Positions 50,235-58,538 are shown, numbered from the stretch's first letter. The stretch: 64,000 nucleotides of DNA from Bdellovibrionota bacterium (GCA_040386775.1 JAZKEU010000003.1:64308-128307); one strand, 5' to 3'. Program-made: numbers and translations. Notes: generated by a model not told the origin, from the letters alone.

Positions 50235-50257
50235 ATCTCGAATAGAATGTTCGAGAT
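50235..50257 (+). other. flgE leader hairpin
   Basis: ATCTCGAA-tagaatg-TTCGAGAT, 8 pairs, ending 27 bases before the flgE start, downstream of a GC-rich segment (50203-50231) that may also fold. The 163-base gap before flgE therefore contains three structures, suggesting a regulated leader or an internal promoter. Confidence 0.5.
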
Positions 50258-50284
50258 ACAATGTCTTTAATGACAGGAGGTCAT

Positions 50285-51571
50285 ATGAGTGTTCTTTCAT
50301 CAATGCTGACAGGTGTGTCAGGTTTAACAGCGCAAGGTGAGGCGTTAGGTGTTATCGGAGATAACATTGCCAACTCACAAACAACAGGTTTCAAATATTC
50401 AAGAGCTGAGTTCCAAGACATCGTGTCGAAGAACTTAAAAGGTATTCTTGGTGGTAACCAAATCGGTCGAGGTGTGAAGATCGGTGCCGTGAATCCAATC
50501 ATGATTCAAGGTAATATTGATCAAACAGAAAAGGCTACGGATTTAGCAATTTCTGGAGACGGTTACTTTACTCTTAGAGGTGGCGACGGGGAAACATTCA
50601 CTAGAGATGGTTCTTTCCACTTCGACAAAGATGGTTTCTTGGTAACAAATGACGATAGAAAAGTGCAGGGTTATCAAACCGATGCAAAAGGAAAATTGAT
50701 CAATCAAATTGGTGATATCAGATTCCCGAAAGCTCTTGTTCCAGCAAAGCCAACAAAAGAATTAATGGTTCACTTGAACTTAGATTCTAGAGAAGTAGCC
50801 GGTAAAACATTCGATATCAAAGATCCACACGCAACTTCAAACTATTCAACTGGTGTAGAAGTTTATGATTCTCAAGGAACTAAGCACTTAGTAACAGTTT
50901 TCTTCAACAAAACTGCTGATAGAAATTGGGAATATCGTGGTTTAGTGGATGGTAAAGAAGTAACCGGTGGTAAAGAAGGCGAAATGTCAGAAGTTATCAA
51001 AGGCAAAATCTCGTTCAACGTGGACGGTATCTTGGATACAGAAGAAACATCTTCTCAAGGATTCAACTTCACAGGTGGAGCATTACAAGGCCAACAAATC
51101 AAATTGGATTTTGGCGATTCATTAACAACAGACAAAGGCAAAGGATTAATCGGTTCTAAGCAATACGGTAAAGAATCAGATTTAATCACTTGGAAACAAG
51201 ATGGAGCCGCAGCAGGAACAATCAATAACCTATCATTCAATGATGATGGTGTTTTAACGGCTCTATACAGTAACGGGCAAGCAGAAGATTTAGCACAAGT
51301 TGTGATTTCAAGATTTGAAAATTCCGAAGGTTTGTACAAACTTGGTAACAACAGATTTAAGCAATCCAGAAACTCTGGGGAAGCTTCAATCGGTAAGCCA
51401 GGTTCGAACGGTAGAGGAACTTTACAGGCGAAATCTCTCGAGAAATCAACTGTGGATTTGGCTCTTGAATTCGTAAAACTAATTCAAAACCAAAGAGCGT
51501 TCCAGGCCAACGCAAAGACGATTACAACAACTGACGAATTGTTAGCAGAAGTAATCAACTTAAAGAGATAA
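50285..51571 (+). CDS. flgE: Flagellar hook protein FlgE
   Basis: 428 residues from ATG at 50285 with AGGAGG four bases upstream. N-terminal rod/hook motif (SSMLTGVSGLTAQGEAL and NIANSQTTGFKYSRAEF), YFTL and FTRDGSF, and the C-terminal helix LALEFVKLIQNQRAFQANAK (shown in part) with TTTDELLAEVINLK are the FlgE signature. It forms the hook filament. No terminator hairpin is visible directly after it. Confidence 0.95.
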   Translation: MSVLSSMLTGVSGLTAQGEALGVIGDNIANSQTTGFKYSRAEFQDIVSKNLKGILGGNQIGRGVKIGAVNPIMIQGNIDQTEKATDLAISGDGYFTLRGGDGETFTRDGSFHFDKDGFLVTNDDRKVQGYQTDAKGKLINQIGDIRFPKALVPAKPTKELMVHLNLDSREVAGKTFDIKDPHATSNYSTGVEVYDSQGTKHLVTVFFNKTADRNWEYRGLVDGKEVTGGKEGEMSEVIKGKISFNVDGILDTEETSSQGFNFTGGALQGQQIKLDFGDSLTTDKGKGLIGSKQYGKESDLITWKQDGAAAGTINNLSFNDDGVLTALYSNGQAEDLAQVVISRFENSEGLYKLGNNRFKQSRNSGEASIGKPGSNGRGTLQAKSLEKSTVDLALEFVKLIQNQRAFQANAKTITTTDELLAEVINLKR

Positions 51572-51675
51572 TTGAATTTTTAATCATCACTCATGACCTT
51601 GCTCAGAGGTAAAGCCGACACAACTTTATCTCTGGCATTTTCGTGTATCTGTTTGGCCAGCGGGCGGAGCGTTGA

Positions 51676-52146
51676 ATGAAAGCTTTAGTATTTTTATTAG
51701 CATTATTATTTTTATCACCTTCGATTTTAGCGGAGACATCTAAACCGGAATTGAGTTTAGATAAAGTCGTATCTGAAATGAACAAAGAAAAAGAAAACAA
51801 AGTAAAATATTTTGTGTCAGTGGCAGAAGCAAAAAAAGATGTCGATGTCGTAAAGGCATTAAAGGCCGACAAGAATTATACTTTTATAAATACAATAATT
51901 CACGGTGAGCATATCCTCACTTACTGCATCAAAAACAAGATGTGGAAGTCTGCAGAAGAGCTGATAAAAGGTGGAAGTAACCTTAATCACAAAGATAGCG
52001 ATGGAAAAGTAGCGCTTATGTATGCAGCGGAAGGAAAGAACAAATATTTAGCCACGATGATAATTGCTTCCAAGGCAGACAAAAAAATCAAAGACAATGC
52101 TGGAGTCACAGCCGAAGAATATCTTAAAAGAAATGGTTTGAATTAG
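51676..52146 (+). CDS. Exported ankyrin-repeat protein
   Basis: 156 residues: signal peptide (hydrophobic 3-18, ILAETS), a Lys/Glu-rich segment, then two ankyrin-type repeats (about 75-150), with GSNLNHKDSDGKVALMYAAE and DKKIKDNAGVTAEEYL. Probably binds protein partners in the periplasm or outside. It pairs with the next gene, also an exported ankyrin protein, eight bases away. A 104-base gap lies after flgE, so it may have its own promoter or extend the flagellar transcript. Confidence 0.75.
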   Translation: MKALVFLLALLFLSPSILAETSKPELSLDKVVSEMNKEKENKVKYFVSVAEAKKDVDVVKALKADKNYTFINTIIHGEHILTYCIKNKMWKSAEELIKGGSNLNHKDSDGKVALMYAAEGKNKYLATMIIASKADKKIKDNAGVTAEEYLKRNGLN

Positions 52147-52153
52147 AGGGTTT

Positions 52154-52873
52154 ATGAAAATCGGTTTAATAGCACTGATCTTGTTACTATTAAATTCAGC
52201 TTTTGCCGGCAGTTGTGAAAGTGCAGGGATTTCCTACGGAAAAGATCCCGAATGGGCATTTACCCATGCTTCTCACGCCAATTTACGAAAGTTATCGGAC
52301 GCTCAAAAAGGTGGGTGTAATTTCAATGCAAAAGCAAAATGCTTGAATATGAAAACTCGAGTTTCCGCTTTGAGCTGTGCGATCATCATACTTGATGGTG
52401 AATACGAAACAGATGTTGTAAAAAAATTCATCGAATTCCAGGTCGATGTAAATTCTAAAGATGCAGACGGAGAAACTCCACTTTCCTATGCCATCAGAAA
52501 TAGCAGTGTACAAACAATAAAACTTTTGATGGATGCAAATGCTGAATACGACAAATTACTTGCAGACAAATTAAAATTAAAAATTGCTGACGATGTTTCG
52601 CTCTATGCACTCACTGCGCTTTTAATAAAAAATAAGGTGAACAGTGAAGAACTGAATCTATGTCAGTACAAACATAAAGTAGTAGAAGGAATGTTCTTCG
52701 CCACTAGAGCGATGAGTGATAGTGATTCTAAAGATAAAAATCTCAAACAACTATCAGATAAACTGTATTTACTAAGTTCTGAGACAGGCTATAATGAAAG
52801 ATGTCTTTATGCTTCAAAGGATTCTGAAAACCCCGGATCGCAAGGATCACTAGGGGTAGAAGCTAATAAATAA
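52154..52873 (+). CDS. Exported ankyrin-repeat protein
   Basis: 239 residues: signal peptide (hydrophobic 4-17, AFAGS), then ankyrin-like repeats including VDVNSKDADGETPLSYAIRN (about 96-115). Several Cys residues (CESAG, GGCNF, KCLNM, SCAII) may form disulphides in the periplasm. Partner of the preceding ankyrin gene. Function unknown; ankyrin pairs of this kind often act as protein-protein adaptors or immunity-like factors, but nothing here proves that. Convergent with a trypsin-like protease gene 22 bases away. Confidence 0.7.
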   Translation: MKIGLIALILLLLNSAFAGSCESAGISYGKDPEWAFTHASHANLRKLSDAQKGGCNFNAKAKCLNMKTRVSALSCAIIILDGEYETDVVKKFIEFQVDVNSKDADGETPLSYAIRNSSVQTIKLLMDANAEYDKLLADKLKLKIADDVSLYALTALLIKNKVNSEELNLCQYKHKVVEGMFFATRAMSDSDSKDKNLKQLSDKLYLLSSETGYNERCLYASKDSENPGSQGSLGVEANK

Positions 52874-52894
52874 AAATCATCATATTTTAAAGAT

Positions 52895-53872
52895 TTAATT
52901 TTTAAGACAATCAGTTTTTCGGCACTTCATTTTTTCTAGATCAAAAGATTTAACATACGCCTTGTTGCCTTTTAATAGTTGGGTAACAGGAACTATAAAA
53001 TTTTTCGTGTGAACTGCGGTGTTGGCATATCTGTGGCTGAATTCGGCGACTGGTGTGTCTGGATAAAACTCACCAGAGAGAATGCCAACTATTTTACATT
53101 TCGCCCCGTCACAAGAGAGCAAAGGGGAGCCAGAGCTTCCGCTTATAACATCGCAATCAAATTCAAAGACGTTAGGTCTAAACATTAACCAGTAACTGTC
53201 TTTTGCCATTCTTTCTTGGTATCTACATTGCTCACGGTACAAACTATTGTAAGCGTCATCATGGTGACCAGCAAAAGTAATCCAAGGGTTGTCCTTCAGT
53301 GATTCCGTGGAGCTAATGGGTAAGGTGCCCATAATGGATCCATCCTCATAACGATGAAGATTCTTTACCATTTTTTTTGTTGCAGGATTGTATACATATT
53401 CTGGTTCTGCACCAATTTCTTCTTCTTCAACTTCAATGACGGCCCAGTCGTTTGAATTGGGTTGCCATTTGGAATTATTATTTTCTTCCCAGTCAGATTG
53501 ATTATTGGAAGAATTAATATCTACGTAGATTTTTTTACCTGTAGCTTTACTGGTGGTTAGAAGTTTATCGTACTGATTGTAAATAAGAATTTTTTTTGAA
53601 TTGGCCACGCAGTGAGCCGCAGTTAAAATATGAATTTTAGAAATCCAAACACCATTACAAGGATAGTTACTTTTATGCACTTTCTCTACAAGAATAGCGA
53701 CAATTGGTTTCAACCCCATTTTTTCTGCAAGTTCTTTGGATATCGGTTTACGATTGTCTTCACCATAAATTACAGCATTAGATATCGTTGGTTTTAAAAA
53801 AATAAAACAGCTTATTGCTAGGCCTATCATTAGGCTTATTGTTGAAAGCAGAAAATATTTTAGATACCCCAA
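52895..53872 (-). CDS. Trypsin-like serine protease, membrane-anchored
   Basis: 325 residues with one N-terminal membrane segment (about 7-27) and an S1-type domain outside it. The catalytic triad is visible: LTAAHCV with His87, NDWAVIEVEE with Asp142 and SGSSGSP with Ser247. The segment around Cys240 and GSSGSPLLSC matches the oxyanion hole. Probably acts in the periplasm or outside the cell. It may take part in digesting host proteins, which is common in this group, but the substrate is not known. Convergent with the ankyrin gene. Confidence 0.85.
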   Translation of the reverse strand: MGYLKYFLLSTISLMIGLAISCFIFLKPTISNAVIYGEDNRKPISKELAEKMGLKPIVAILVEKVHKSNYPCNGVWISKIHILTAAHCVANSKKILIYNQYDKLLTTSKATGKKIYVDINSSNNQSDWEENNNSKWQPNSNDWAVIEVEEEEIGAEPEYVYNPATKKMVKNLHRYEDGSIMGTLPISSTESLKDNPWITFAGHHDDAYNSLYREQCRYQERMAKDSYWLMFRPNVFEFDCDVISGSSGSPLLSCDGAKCKIVGILSGEFYPDTPVAEFSHRYANTAVHTKNFIVPVTQLLKGNKAYVKSFDLEKMKCRKTDCLKN

Positions 53873-53997
53873 GTTTTCCCCTGATCAGCGAGACTTCAAA
53901 TGACGGCCCCACGCTGTCATTTGAAGGGATGATGCCTATACTGATTGAGGTTTTCAAACTAAAATAATTTATCCTAGGTATAAATTTTGATGAGACT

Positions 53998-54978
53998 TTA
54001 GATCGAAAGGATTTGAGTTAGCTGCATTAGCTCGAGTCTTATAGATTTTTGCTTTGTAATTACTTCAGCGAGTGGCAACGTAACGATTTGATCATTCTGT
54101 ATGCCAATCATAACGTCAGTATGACCGTGCAGCAGTCCATCCACGGCGGAGGCCCCAAGGCGACTTGCCAAAATTCTATCTTGAGCGGTGGGACTTCCAC
54201 CTCTTTGCAAATGCCCGAGGATACAAACCTTAGATTCATAACCAGATTTTTTTCTGATGGCCTCTGCAAGATCATAGGCTCGACCGGGTTTTTGTCCTTC
54301 GGCGGTCACAAGAATACTGCTCAGTTTTCCTCTTTGAACGGATTTATTGATATGATCAATAACATTGTCGATATTGAGTGGGCTCTCAGGAATAAATATT
54401 TCCTCTGCGCCTCCTGCTAGGCCCACGTTGAGTGCAATAGATCCAGAGTCTCTGCCCATCACCTCGACAACAAAAAGTCTATCATGGCTAAATGCGGTGT
54501 CTCTGATCTTATCTATGGCATCGAGAGCCGTGTTGAGTGCGGTATCAAACCCAATGGAGTAATCTGTTCCGTAAATATCATTATCAATTGTGCCAGGAAC
54601 ACCTACGATAGGAAATTGAAACTCTTCTGCTAGGGCATGGGCACCCTTGAAGGTCCCATCTCCTCCGATACAAACTAAGGCATCGATTCCTTGGTTCTTT
54701 AAATTTTCATGAGCTTTTTTTCTGAATTCAGGTTTTAGAAATTCTTTGGATCTTCCTGTTTTTAAAATAGTTCCACCGCGCTGAAGAATATTTCCCACAG
54801 ATTTTGCGGTCATCACTTCAAAGTTGCCATTGATAAGGCCGTTATAACCTTGAATAATCCCTGTCACTTGAAGATTTCTATATAAACCAGTTCGAACAAC
54901 TGCACGAATAGCGGCATTCATTCCAGGAGCATCTCCTCCGGAAGTTAAAACGCCAATATGTTTGATATCTTTAGACAT
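53998..54978 (-). CDS. pfkA: ATP-dependent 6-phosphofructokinase
   Basis: 326 residues, normal for PfkA. GVLTSGGDAPGMNAAIRAVVR (shown in part as GGDAPGMN), GGDGTFKG with ATP-site residues, PGTIDNDIYGTDYSIGFDTA and EVMGRDSGSIAL are the family motifs. The GGDGT form indicates ATP rather than PPi use. Phosphorylates fructose-6-phosphate in glycolysis. Third gene of the set yacG-hup-pfkA on the same strand; 25 bases from the HU gene. Confidence 0.94.
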   Translation of the reverse strand: MSKDIKHIGVLTSGGDAPGMNAAIRAVVRTGLYRNLQVTGIIQGYNGLINGNFEVMTAKSVGNILQRGGTILKTGRSKEFLKPEFRKKAHENLKNQGIDALVCIGGDGTFKGAHALAEEFQFPIVGVPGTIDNDIYGTDYSIGFDTALNTALDAIDKIRDTAFSHDRLFVVEVMGRDSGSIALNVGLAGGAEEIFIPESPLNIDNVIDHINKSVQRGKLSSILVTAEGQKPGRAYDLAEAIRKKSGYESKVCILGHLQRGGSPTAQDRILASRLGASAVDGLLHGHTDVMIGIQNDQIVTLPLAEVITKQKSIRLELMQLTQILSI

Positions 54979-55003
54979 GCAATCAGCTTATGCCTAAGGA
55001 AGA

Positions 55004-55276
55004 CTACTTAACAAGACTTTTGAAGTCTGAACCTGGCTTAAATTTAGGAGTCCAAGTCGCAGGAATTTGGATTTCTTTTCCTGTGTTTGGATTGCGGCCA
55101 GTGCGGGCTTTTCTTTTTGCTTTGGAGAATGTACCAAAACCAACGAGTTTTACTTCTTCACCTTTTTTAACGGATTTCGTGATGGTATCAACAACAGAAT
55201 CAAGCACCGACTCAATATGTGCTTTGGTCATAGAAGTTTGTTTTGCAACCTTTTCTACTAGTTCTGCTTTATTCAT
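55004..55276 (-). CDS. HU-family DNA-binding protein
   Basis: 90 residues of the HU/IHF fold: KAELVEKVAKQT, VKLVGFGTFSKAKRKARTGRNP (the DNA-binding arm, with RxGxNP near 60-65) and the C-terminal helix FKPGSDFK. Binds and bends DNA, compacting the nucleoid. AAGGGGG nine bases before the ATG. The upstream gap of 241 bases contains its promoter. HU rather than IHF is favoured by length, but not proven. Confidence 0.93.
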   Translation of the reverse strand: MNKAELVEKVAKQTSMTKAHIESVLDSVVDTITKSVKKGEEVKLVGFGTFSKAKRKARTGRNPNTGKEIQIPATWTPKFKPGSDFKSLVK

Positions 55277-55351
55277 TGATTTTCCCCCTTGAAAATTATG
55301 TCAAAAAATTACGCTGTCGAAGTGATGATTGTATCTCTCGAAGTGTTGGCC

Positions 55352-55380
55352 ATTGAAATCCATGCTGTAAAAATCGTCAA
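55352..55380 (-). promoter_or_regulatory. Possible sigma-70 promoter for the HU gene
   Basis: On the minus strand TTGACG (at 55380-55375), 17 bases, then TTCAAT (55357-55352), about 75 bases upstream of the ATG. The spacing is right; the -10 box is weak. No other structure seen in this gap. Confidence 0.35.
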
Positions 55381-55517
55381 TGACTAAATTTAGAATTTTA
55401 TAAAAAGCGCGTTAAGATGTTTTAATGAGGAATCTACGGATTGATACCACAAATAAAATGAGTGGCATTTTGGGTAATTATTTTTTTTGCTCTTGACAGT
55501 ATATTTTTGGTGACAGG

Positions 55518-55715
55518 TTATTCTTGATCTTCTTCGGAGTTTTTTTCTTCGCGATCTTCGATATCGTCGTTCTCAGTTTTATATAAGGGAATTGCATATT
55601 TTCCGTCGGCCCAATCGCCCAGATCAATTACTCTACATCTTTCAGAGCAAAACGGACGAAACTCGTTGCCATGATATTCAACGAGTTTTCTACATTTAGG
55701 ACATGGTACTTGCAT
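55518..55715 (-). CDS. yacG: YacG-like zinc-binding protein (DNA gyrase inhibitor)
   Basis: 65 residues with the zinc site CPKC (5-8) and CSERC (23-27), followed by the conserved VIDLGDWADGKY and a disordered acidic tail. YacG binds and inhibits DNA gyrase in other bacteria. Precedes the HU gene on the same strand, with 241 bases between them. Both act on DNA topology. Confidence 0.85.
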   Translation of the reverse strand: MQVPCPKCRKLVEYHGNEFRPFCSERCRVIDLGDWADGKYAIPLYKTENDDIEDREEKNSEEDQE

Positions 55716-55755
55716 AAGGAATATTTAGATCGACTTCAAGGAAATGTCTACTTTT

Positions 55756-56361
55756 TTAGTAGTCATATCCTTTGTCCATAGTTCCGTTGGCAATTGTTTT
55801 CCAAGATGAATTGTCTTTGAAGTTCAAAGTGTAATACGTTGAATTTCCACTTAAACCTTGGTGTAAAACTAATTCTGCGATGATGTATCTAGTCGGATTG
55901 TTATAGTACACTTCAAAAATCACTTGGTTACTGCCATCATAAGTAAACTTGGTTCCATTCAATCTTACGGTTTGCGCGACTTGTCCGATGGTTTGTCTAT
56001 ACCCTAAGCTAGTTGAAGTTAAGTAAACATAATACTCAGTATCGTTGATTTTTTGAACTTTAGCCTGGATATCACGGCAACCGTATGGATAGCTCCATAC
56101 ACATAAAGAGTAGCTGTCCTGAACAAATATTCTAAGGTTAAAATCTCTAAATTTACTTTCGTCAGTGATGTTTCCGTTTGGATTATAAACGCCTCCACCG
56201 CTACCTGGATTCGAAGGATCCCAAGTACAAATACCGTTTACAACTTGGCCTTGGCAGGCTGCAGGAGCACCGTTCTTTTCTTTGTCAGAGCAGGCCACTA
56301 AAGTTAGTCCTACTGTAACCCAGACTAAAGCCATACTGAAATATACTCTTAGCGCTTTCAT
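55756..56361 (-). CDS. Lipoprotein of unknown function
   Basis: 201 residues with a clear lipobox LVAC (Cys24) after the hydrophobic segment (8-22). The mature part begins SDKEKNG, has Gly-rich linker NPGSGGGVYNPNG (about 50-62), then a compact beta-rich domain with two Cys (SLCVWSYPYGCRD). It is likely an outer-membrane-anchored protein. Strong AAGGAG before the ATG. Upstream on the minus strand a weak sigma-54-like motif (CTGGCACG, 56403-56410) is present. Followed by yacG on the same strand, 40 bases away. Confidence 0.7.
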   Translation of the reverse strand: MKALRVYFSMALVWVTVGLTLVACSDKEKNGAPAACQGQVVNGICTWDPSNPGSGGGVYNPNGNITDESKFRDFNLRIFVQDSYSLCVWSYPYGCRDIQAKVQKINDTEYYVYLTSTSLGYRQTIGQVAQTVRLNGTKFTYDGSNQVIFEVYYNNPTRYIIAELVLHQGLSGNSTYYTLNFKDNSSWKTIANGTMDKGYDY

Positions 56362-56532
56362 AGCGTTTTCTCCTTATACACATCCTATTGTATTACAGGA
56401 TCCGTGCCAGACGAGGATCGGTTATATTGCAGCTAATAACCATTTTTAGCCGACTGCCAAAAAACGTCCACCACCTGTACAGAAAGGCGCCAGCTATAAA
56501 GCTTTAAACCTATAATGTTTAGAAATCTTAAT

Positions 56533-56557
56533 ACTCTCTCAAAACTCTTGAGAGAGT
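56533..56557 (+). other. Strong hairpin in the gap before a small membrane ORF
   Basis: Perfect 10-pair stem ACTCTCTCAA / TTGAGAGAGT with a 5-base loop, followed by GGGTTTTCC. It lies in the 248-base stretch between two genes, 53 bases before the start of the 40-residue ORF. It could be a leader element, an attenuator or the terminator of an upstream small transcript. Confidence 0.55.
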
Positions 56558-56609
56558 GGGTTTTCCGAGGGAAAATGACTGTAGGGAAATCCAGAAGGGT
56601 AACTAAAAT

Positions 56610-56732
56610 ATGAAAAAAATCTTAATGAAGAATAAGACCACGAGAGAATTAAGGCGTGAGACTCGTAAAGTGATCGGCCTGACATCTATTCTGCTATTGA
56701 TCGTTATTTTTGGAATGACGGCACTCGGTTAA
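56610..56732 (+). CDS. Small membrane protein candidate, 40 residues
   Basis: ATG at 56610, stop TAA at 56730-56732. The N-terminal half is strongly basic (KNKTTRELRRETRK) and residues about 21-39 form a single hydrophobic helix (VIGLTSILLLIVIFGMTALG). AGAAGGG lies about ten bases upstream. Basic-then-hydrophobic is typical of small inner-membrane peptides. No homology known to me. It follows the hairpin at 56533 and converges with the minus-strand small ORF. Confidence 0.5.
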   Translation: MKKILMKNKTTRELRRETRKVIGLTSILLLIVIFGMTALG

Positions 56733-56737
56733 GCGGA

Positions 56738-56806
56738 TTAGTAAGAAATCACGGCATTTAGAATAAAAATCAAAAACATCATCAGTGAAACATATCTGTA
56801 AAGCAT
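56738..56806 (-). CDS. Very small hydrophobic ORF, 22 residues
   Basis: On the minus strand, ATG at 56806 and stop TAA at 56738-56740. The peptide is one hydrophobic segment with an N-terminal Arg (MLYRYVSLMMFLIFI and on). TAGGAG nine bases upstream lies in the 3' arm of a bulged hairpin (56811-56847), so translation might be controlled by folding. Too short to be sure. Confidence 0.3.
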   Translation of the reverse strand: MLYRYVSLMMFLIFILNAVISY

Positions 56807-56810
56807 AACT

Positions 56811-56847
56811 GCAAACTCCTACCTATGAATACCCATCGGTAGTTTGC
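56811..56847 (-). other. Bulged hairpin before the 22-residue ORF
   Basis: On the plus strand GCAAACT-cct-ACC ... GGTAGTTTGC: ten paired bases with a 3-base bulge. On the minus strand, the 3' arm contains the GGTAGGAG ribosome site of the small ORF at 56806. Could also be the terminator of the lgt2 gene, whose stop is 19 bases away. Confidence 0.4.
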
Positions 56848-56865
56848 ATAGAGGCTTTAGGCTTT

Positions 56866-57618
56866 TTATGCTTTCTTACGCAAAAACCAAAACATACTAA
56901 AAATTATAAAAAGAACGCTGATCAAAGATGAGACAGAAAGTCCCAGCACTTGATCGCCACGGAAATCCCCTCGGAACTGTTCAACGACAAGTCTTCCAAA
57001 AGCATGAAGAAGGAGCCAAATAAAGAACAGGGATCCACTTTTAAGTTTTTTCCTTTTCTCCGTTAGGACTAGGAGTATCCAAATGATCGCCTCAATCAAA
57101 ATCGAATAAACTTGCGTGGGATGGAGAAGGATATTGGTAGGAGCCTCCACACCTTCAGGGAATCGAATGGCCCAAGGAAGGTCACACTCTTTCCCAAAGC
57201 AGCATCCGGCAAAGATACAGCCAATTCTTCCAATGATGTACCCTAGTGGAAGAACAAGCGCTGAGCAGTCTAGCCAGTTAAAATAATTTTGCTTAATTTT
57301 TTTGACGAAAAGATAGGAAGCTAAAATTCCACCGACTAATCCTCCGTAAAAAACAAATCCACCTTTATAAATTTTAAAAACCTCTACAGGGTCACTGAGG
57401 TAATATTGAGGATACTCAAAAAGAATATGAAACACTCTTGCGCCCAAGAAAGCACCGAGCATTACCATGATAGATATTTCTGTAGAAATTTTAGGAGGAA
57501 GGTTAAGTTTAATGGCTCTTTTATAAAAATAAACAATAGAAATGGAGAAGGCCAGACTCATCACCACAAGATAAATTGGAATATTAATATGTGGTGATGG
57601 ATGAAAGATGGGAAACAT
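56866..57618 (-). CDS. Divergent Lgt-like membrane protein
   Basis: 250 residues with about seven membrane segments, the Lgt fold. It aligns with the neighbouring Lgt but key positions differ: the catalytic SFHGG segment is FVFYGG (His to Tyr), and GRLGNFINGELYGR is GRIGCIFAGCCFGK, losing the conserved Asn and Glu. The Arg in GRIGC and the late Arg in FGRLVVEQFRGD are kept. It may be an enzyme with altered specificity or a helper; whether it still transfers diacylglycerol is unknown. It begins one base after the stop of lgt, so is made with it. Terminal gene of the ileS-lspA-lgt unit. Confidence 0.75.
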   Translation of the reverse strand: MFPIFHPSPHINIPIYLVVMSLAFSISIVYFYKRAIKLNLPPKISTEISIMVMLGAFLGARVFHILFEYPQYYLSDPVEVFKIYKGGFVFYGGLVGGILASYLFVKKIKQNYFNWLDCSALVLPLGYIIGRIGCIFAGCCFGKECDLPWAIRFPEGVEAPTNILLHPTQVYSILIEAIIWILLVLTEKRKKLKSGSLFFIWLLLHAFGRLVVEQFRGDFRGDQVLGLSVSSLISVLFIIFSMFWFLRKKA

Positions 57619-57619
57619 A

Positions 57620-58519
57620 TTATTCTAGATCGTAGGTGTAAGATTGGTATCTCACGCTCTTGGTGACGCTTCTAACAATTATGATTCCGGCTACAATCAT
57701 AATGAAGCAAAGAATTTGTCCCATAGAAAAATATTCTGCGAAGAATCCAAGTTGTGCATCCGGCTCTCTAAAGAACTCGATGATAAATCTTGCGATTCCG
57801 TAGAAAATCAGGAACCAACCGGCGATGACGCCTGTGCGTTTCCACTCGATTTTTACTTTTTTAGGAGGTTTTCCATTTTTTGATTGTTCCGCAATCGCAG
57901 TTTCTAGAACCGGAGCAAAACCTTTTTTCTGTTCCCACTTTTGAATCACATGGCAGAGGAAGAATACGATTAAACCTTCGCCGAGAGCTTGGTAAAGCTG
58001 CGAAGGATGTCTTGGCATTGGCCCGCCTTCGGGAAAGATCACGCCCCATGGAACGTCAGTAAATCTCCCATAAAGTTCGCCGTTGATAAAGTTTCCAAGT
58101 CTCCCAAAGAAAATCCCAATGGCCGCACCAATGACGACATTGTCTACGATATGATAAAACTGAATCTTATATTTTCGGCAGAAGAAAATAACCGCTACGA
58201 CATAACCAAGAAGTGCTCCATGGAAAGAAAGCCCGCCTTGCCAAACGGCAAATACTTCTGATAGGTGATTCATGTAGTACATTGGATTATAAACCGCGAC
58301 ATATACGAGTCTTGCACCGATAATCATGCCGATCATGATGTAAGTGATAAGAGCTTGGTTGCCTTCCGAATTTAAAATGTTTAAGCCGCGCTTATGGCGT
58401 CTCATCAAAACTAGGTAGCCCACAAAATAACCCACAAGGTACATTAATCCGTACCATCTGATTTGAAGTGGGCCTAAATGAACAAGAACGGGATCTATGT
58501 TGTGAATATAATGTGTCAT
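57620..58519 (-). CDS. lgt: Prolipoprotein diacylglyceryl transferase
   Basis: 299 residues with about seven membrane segments. Attaches diacylglycerol to the lipobox Cys of prolipoproteins. All conserved Lgt parts are present: WYGLMYLVG, SFHGALLG with the catalytic His, GRLGNFINGELYGR with Asn, Glu and Arg, PRHPSQLY and ARFIIEFFREPD. There is an insertion of roughly 35 residues rich in Lys/Pro after the PRHPSQLY region. Follows lspA by 19 bases. Together with lspA it processes the many lipoproteins seen in this window. Confidence 0.95.
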   Translation of the reverse strand: MTHYIHNIDPVLVHLGPLQIRWYGLMYLVGYFVGYLVLMRRHKRGLNILNSEGNQALITYIMIGMIIGARLVYVAVYNPMYYMNHLSEVFAVWQGGLSFHGALLGYVVAVIFFCRKYKIQFYHIVDNVVIGAAIGIFFGRLGNFINGELYGRFTDVPWGVIFPEGGPMPRHPSQLYQALGEGLIVFFLCHVIQKWEQKKGFAPVLETAIAEQSKNGKPPKKVKIEWKRTGVIAGWFLIFYGIARFIIEFFREPDAQLGFFAEYFSMGQILCFIMIVAGIIIVRSVTKSVRYQSYTYDLE

Positions 58520-58538
58520 TCGTACATTGCACTAGAAT

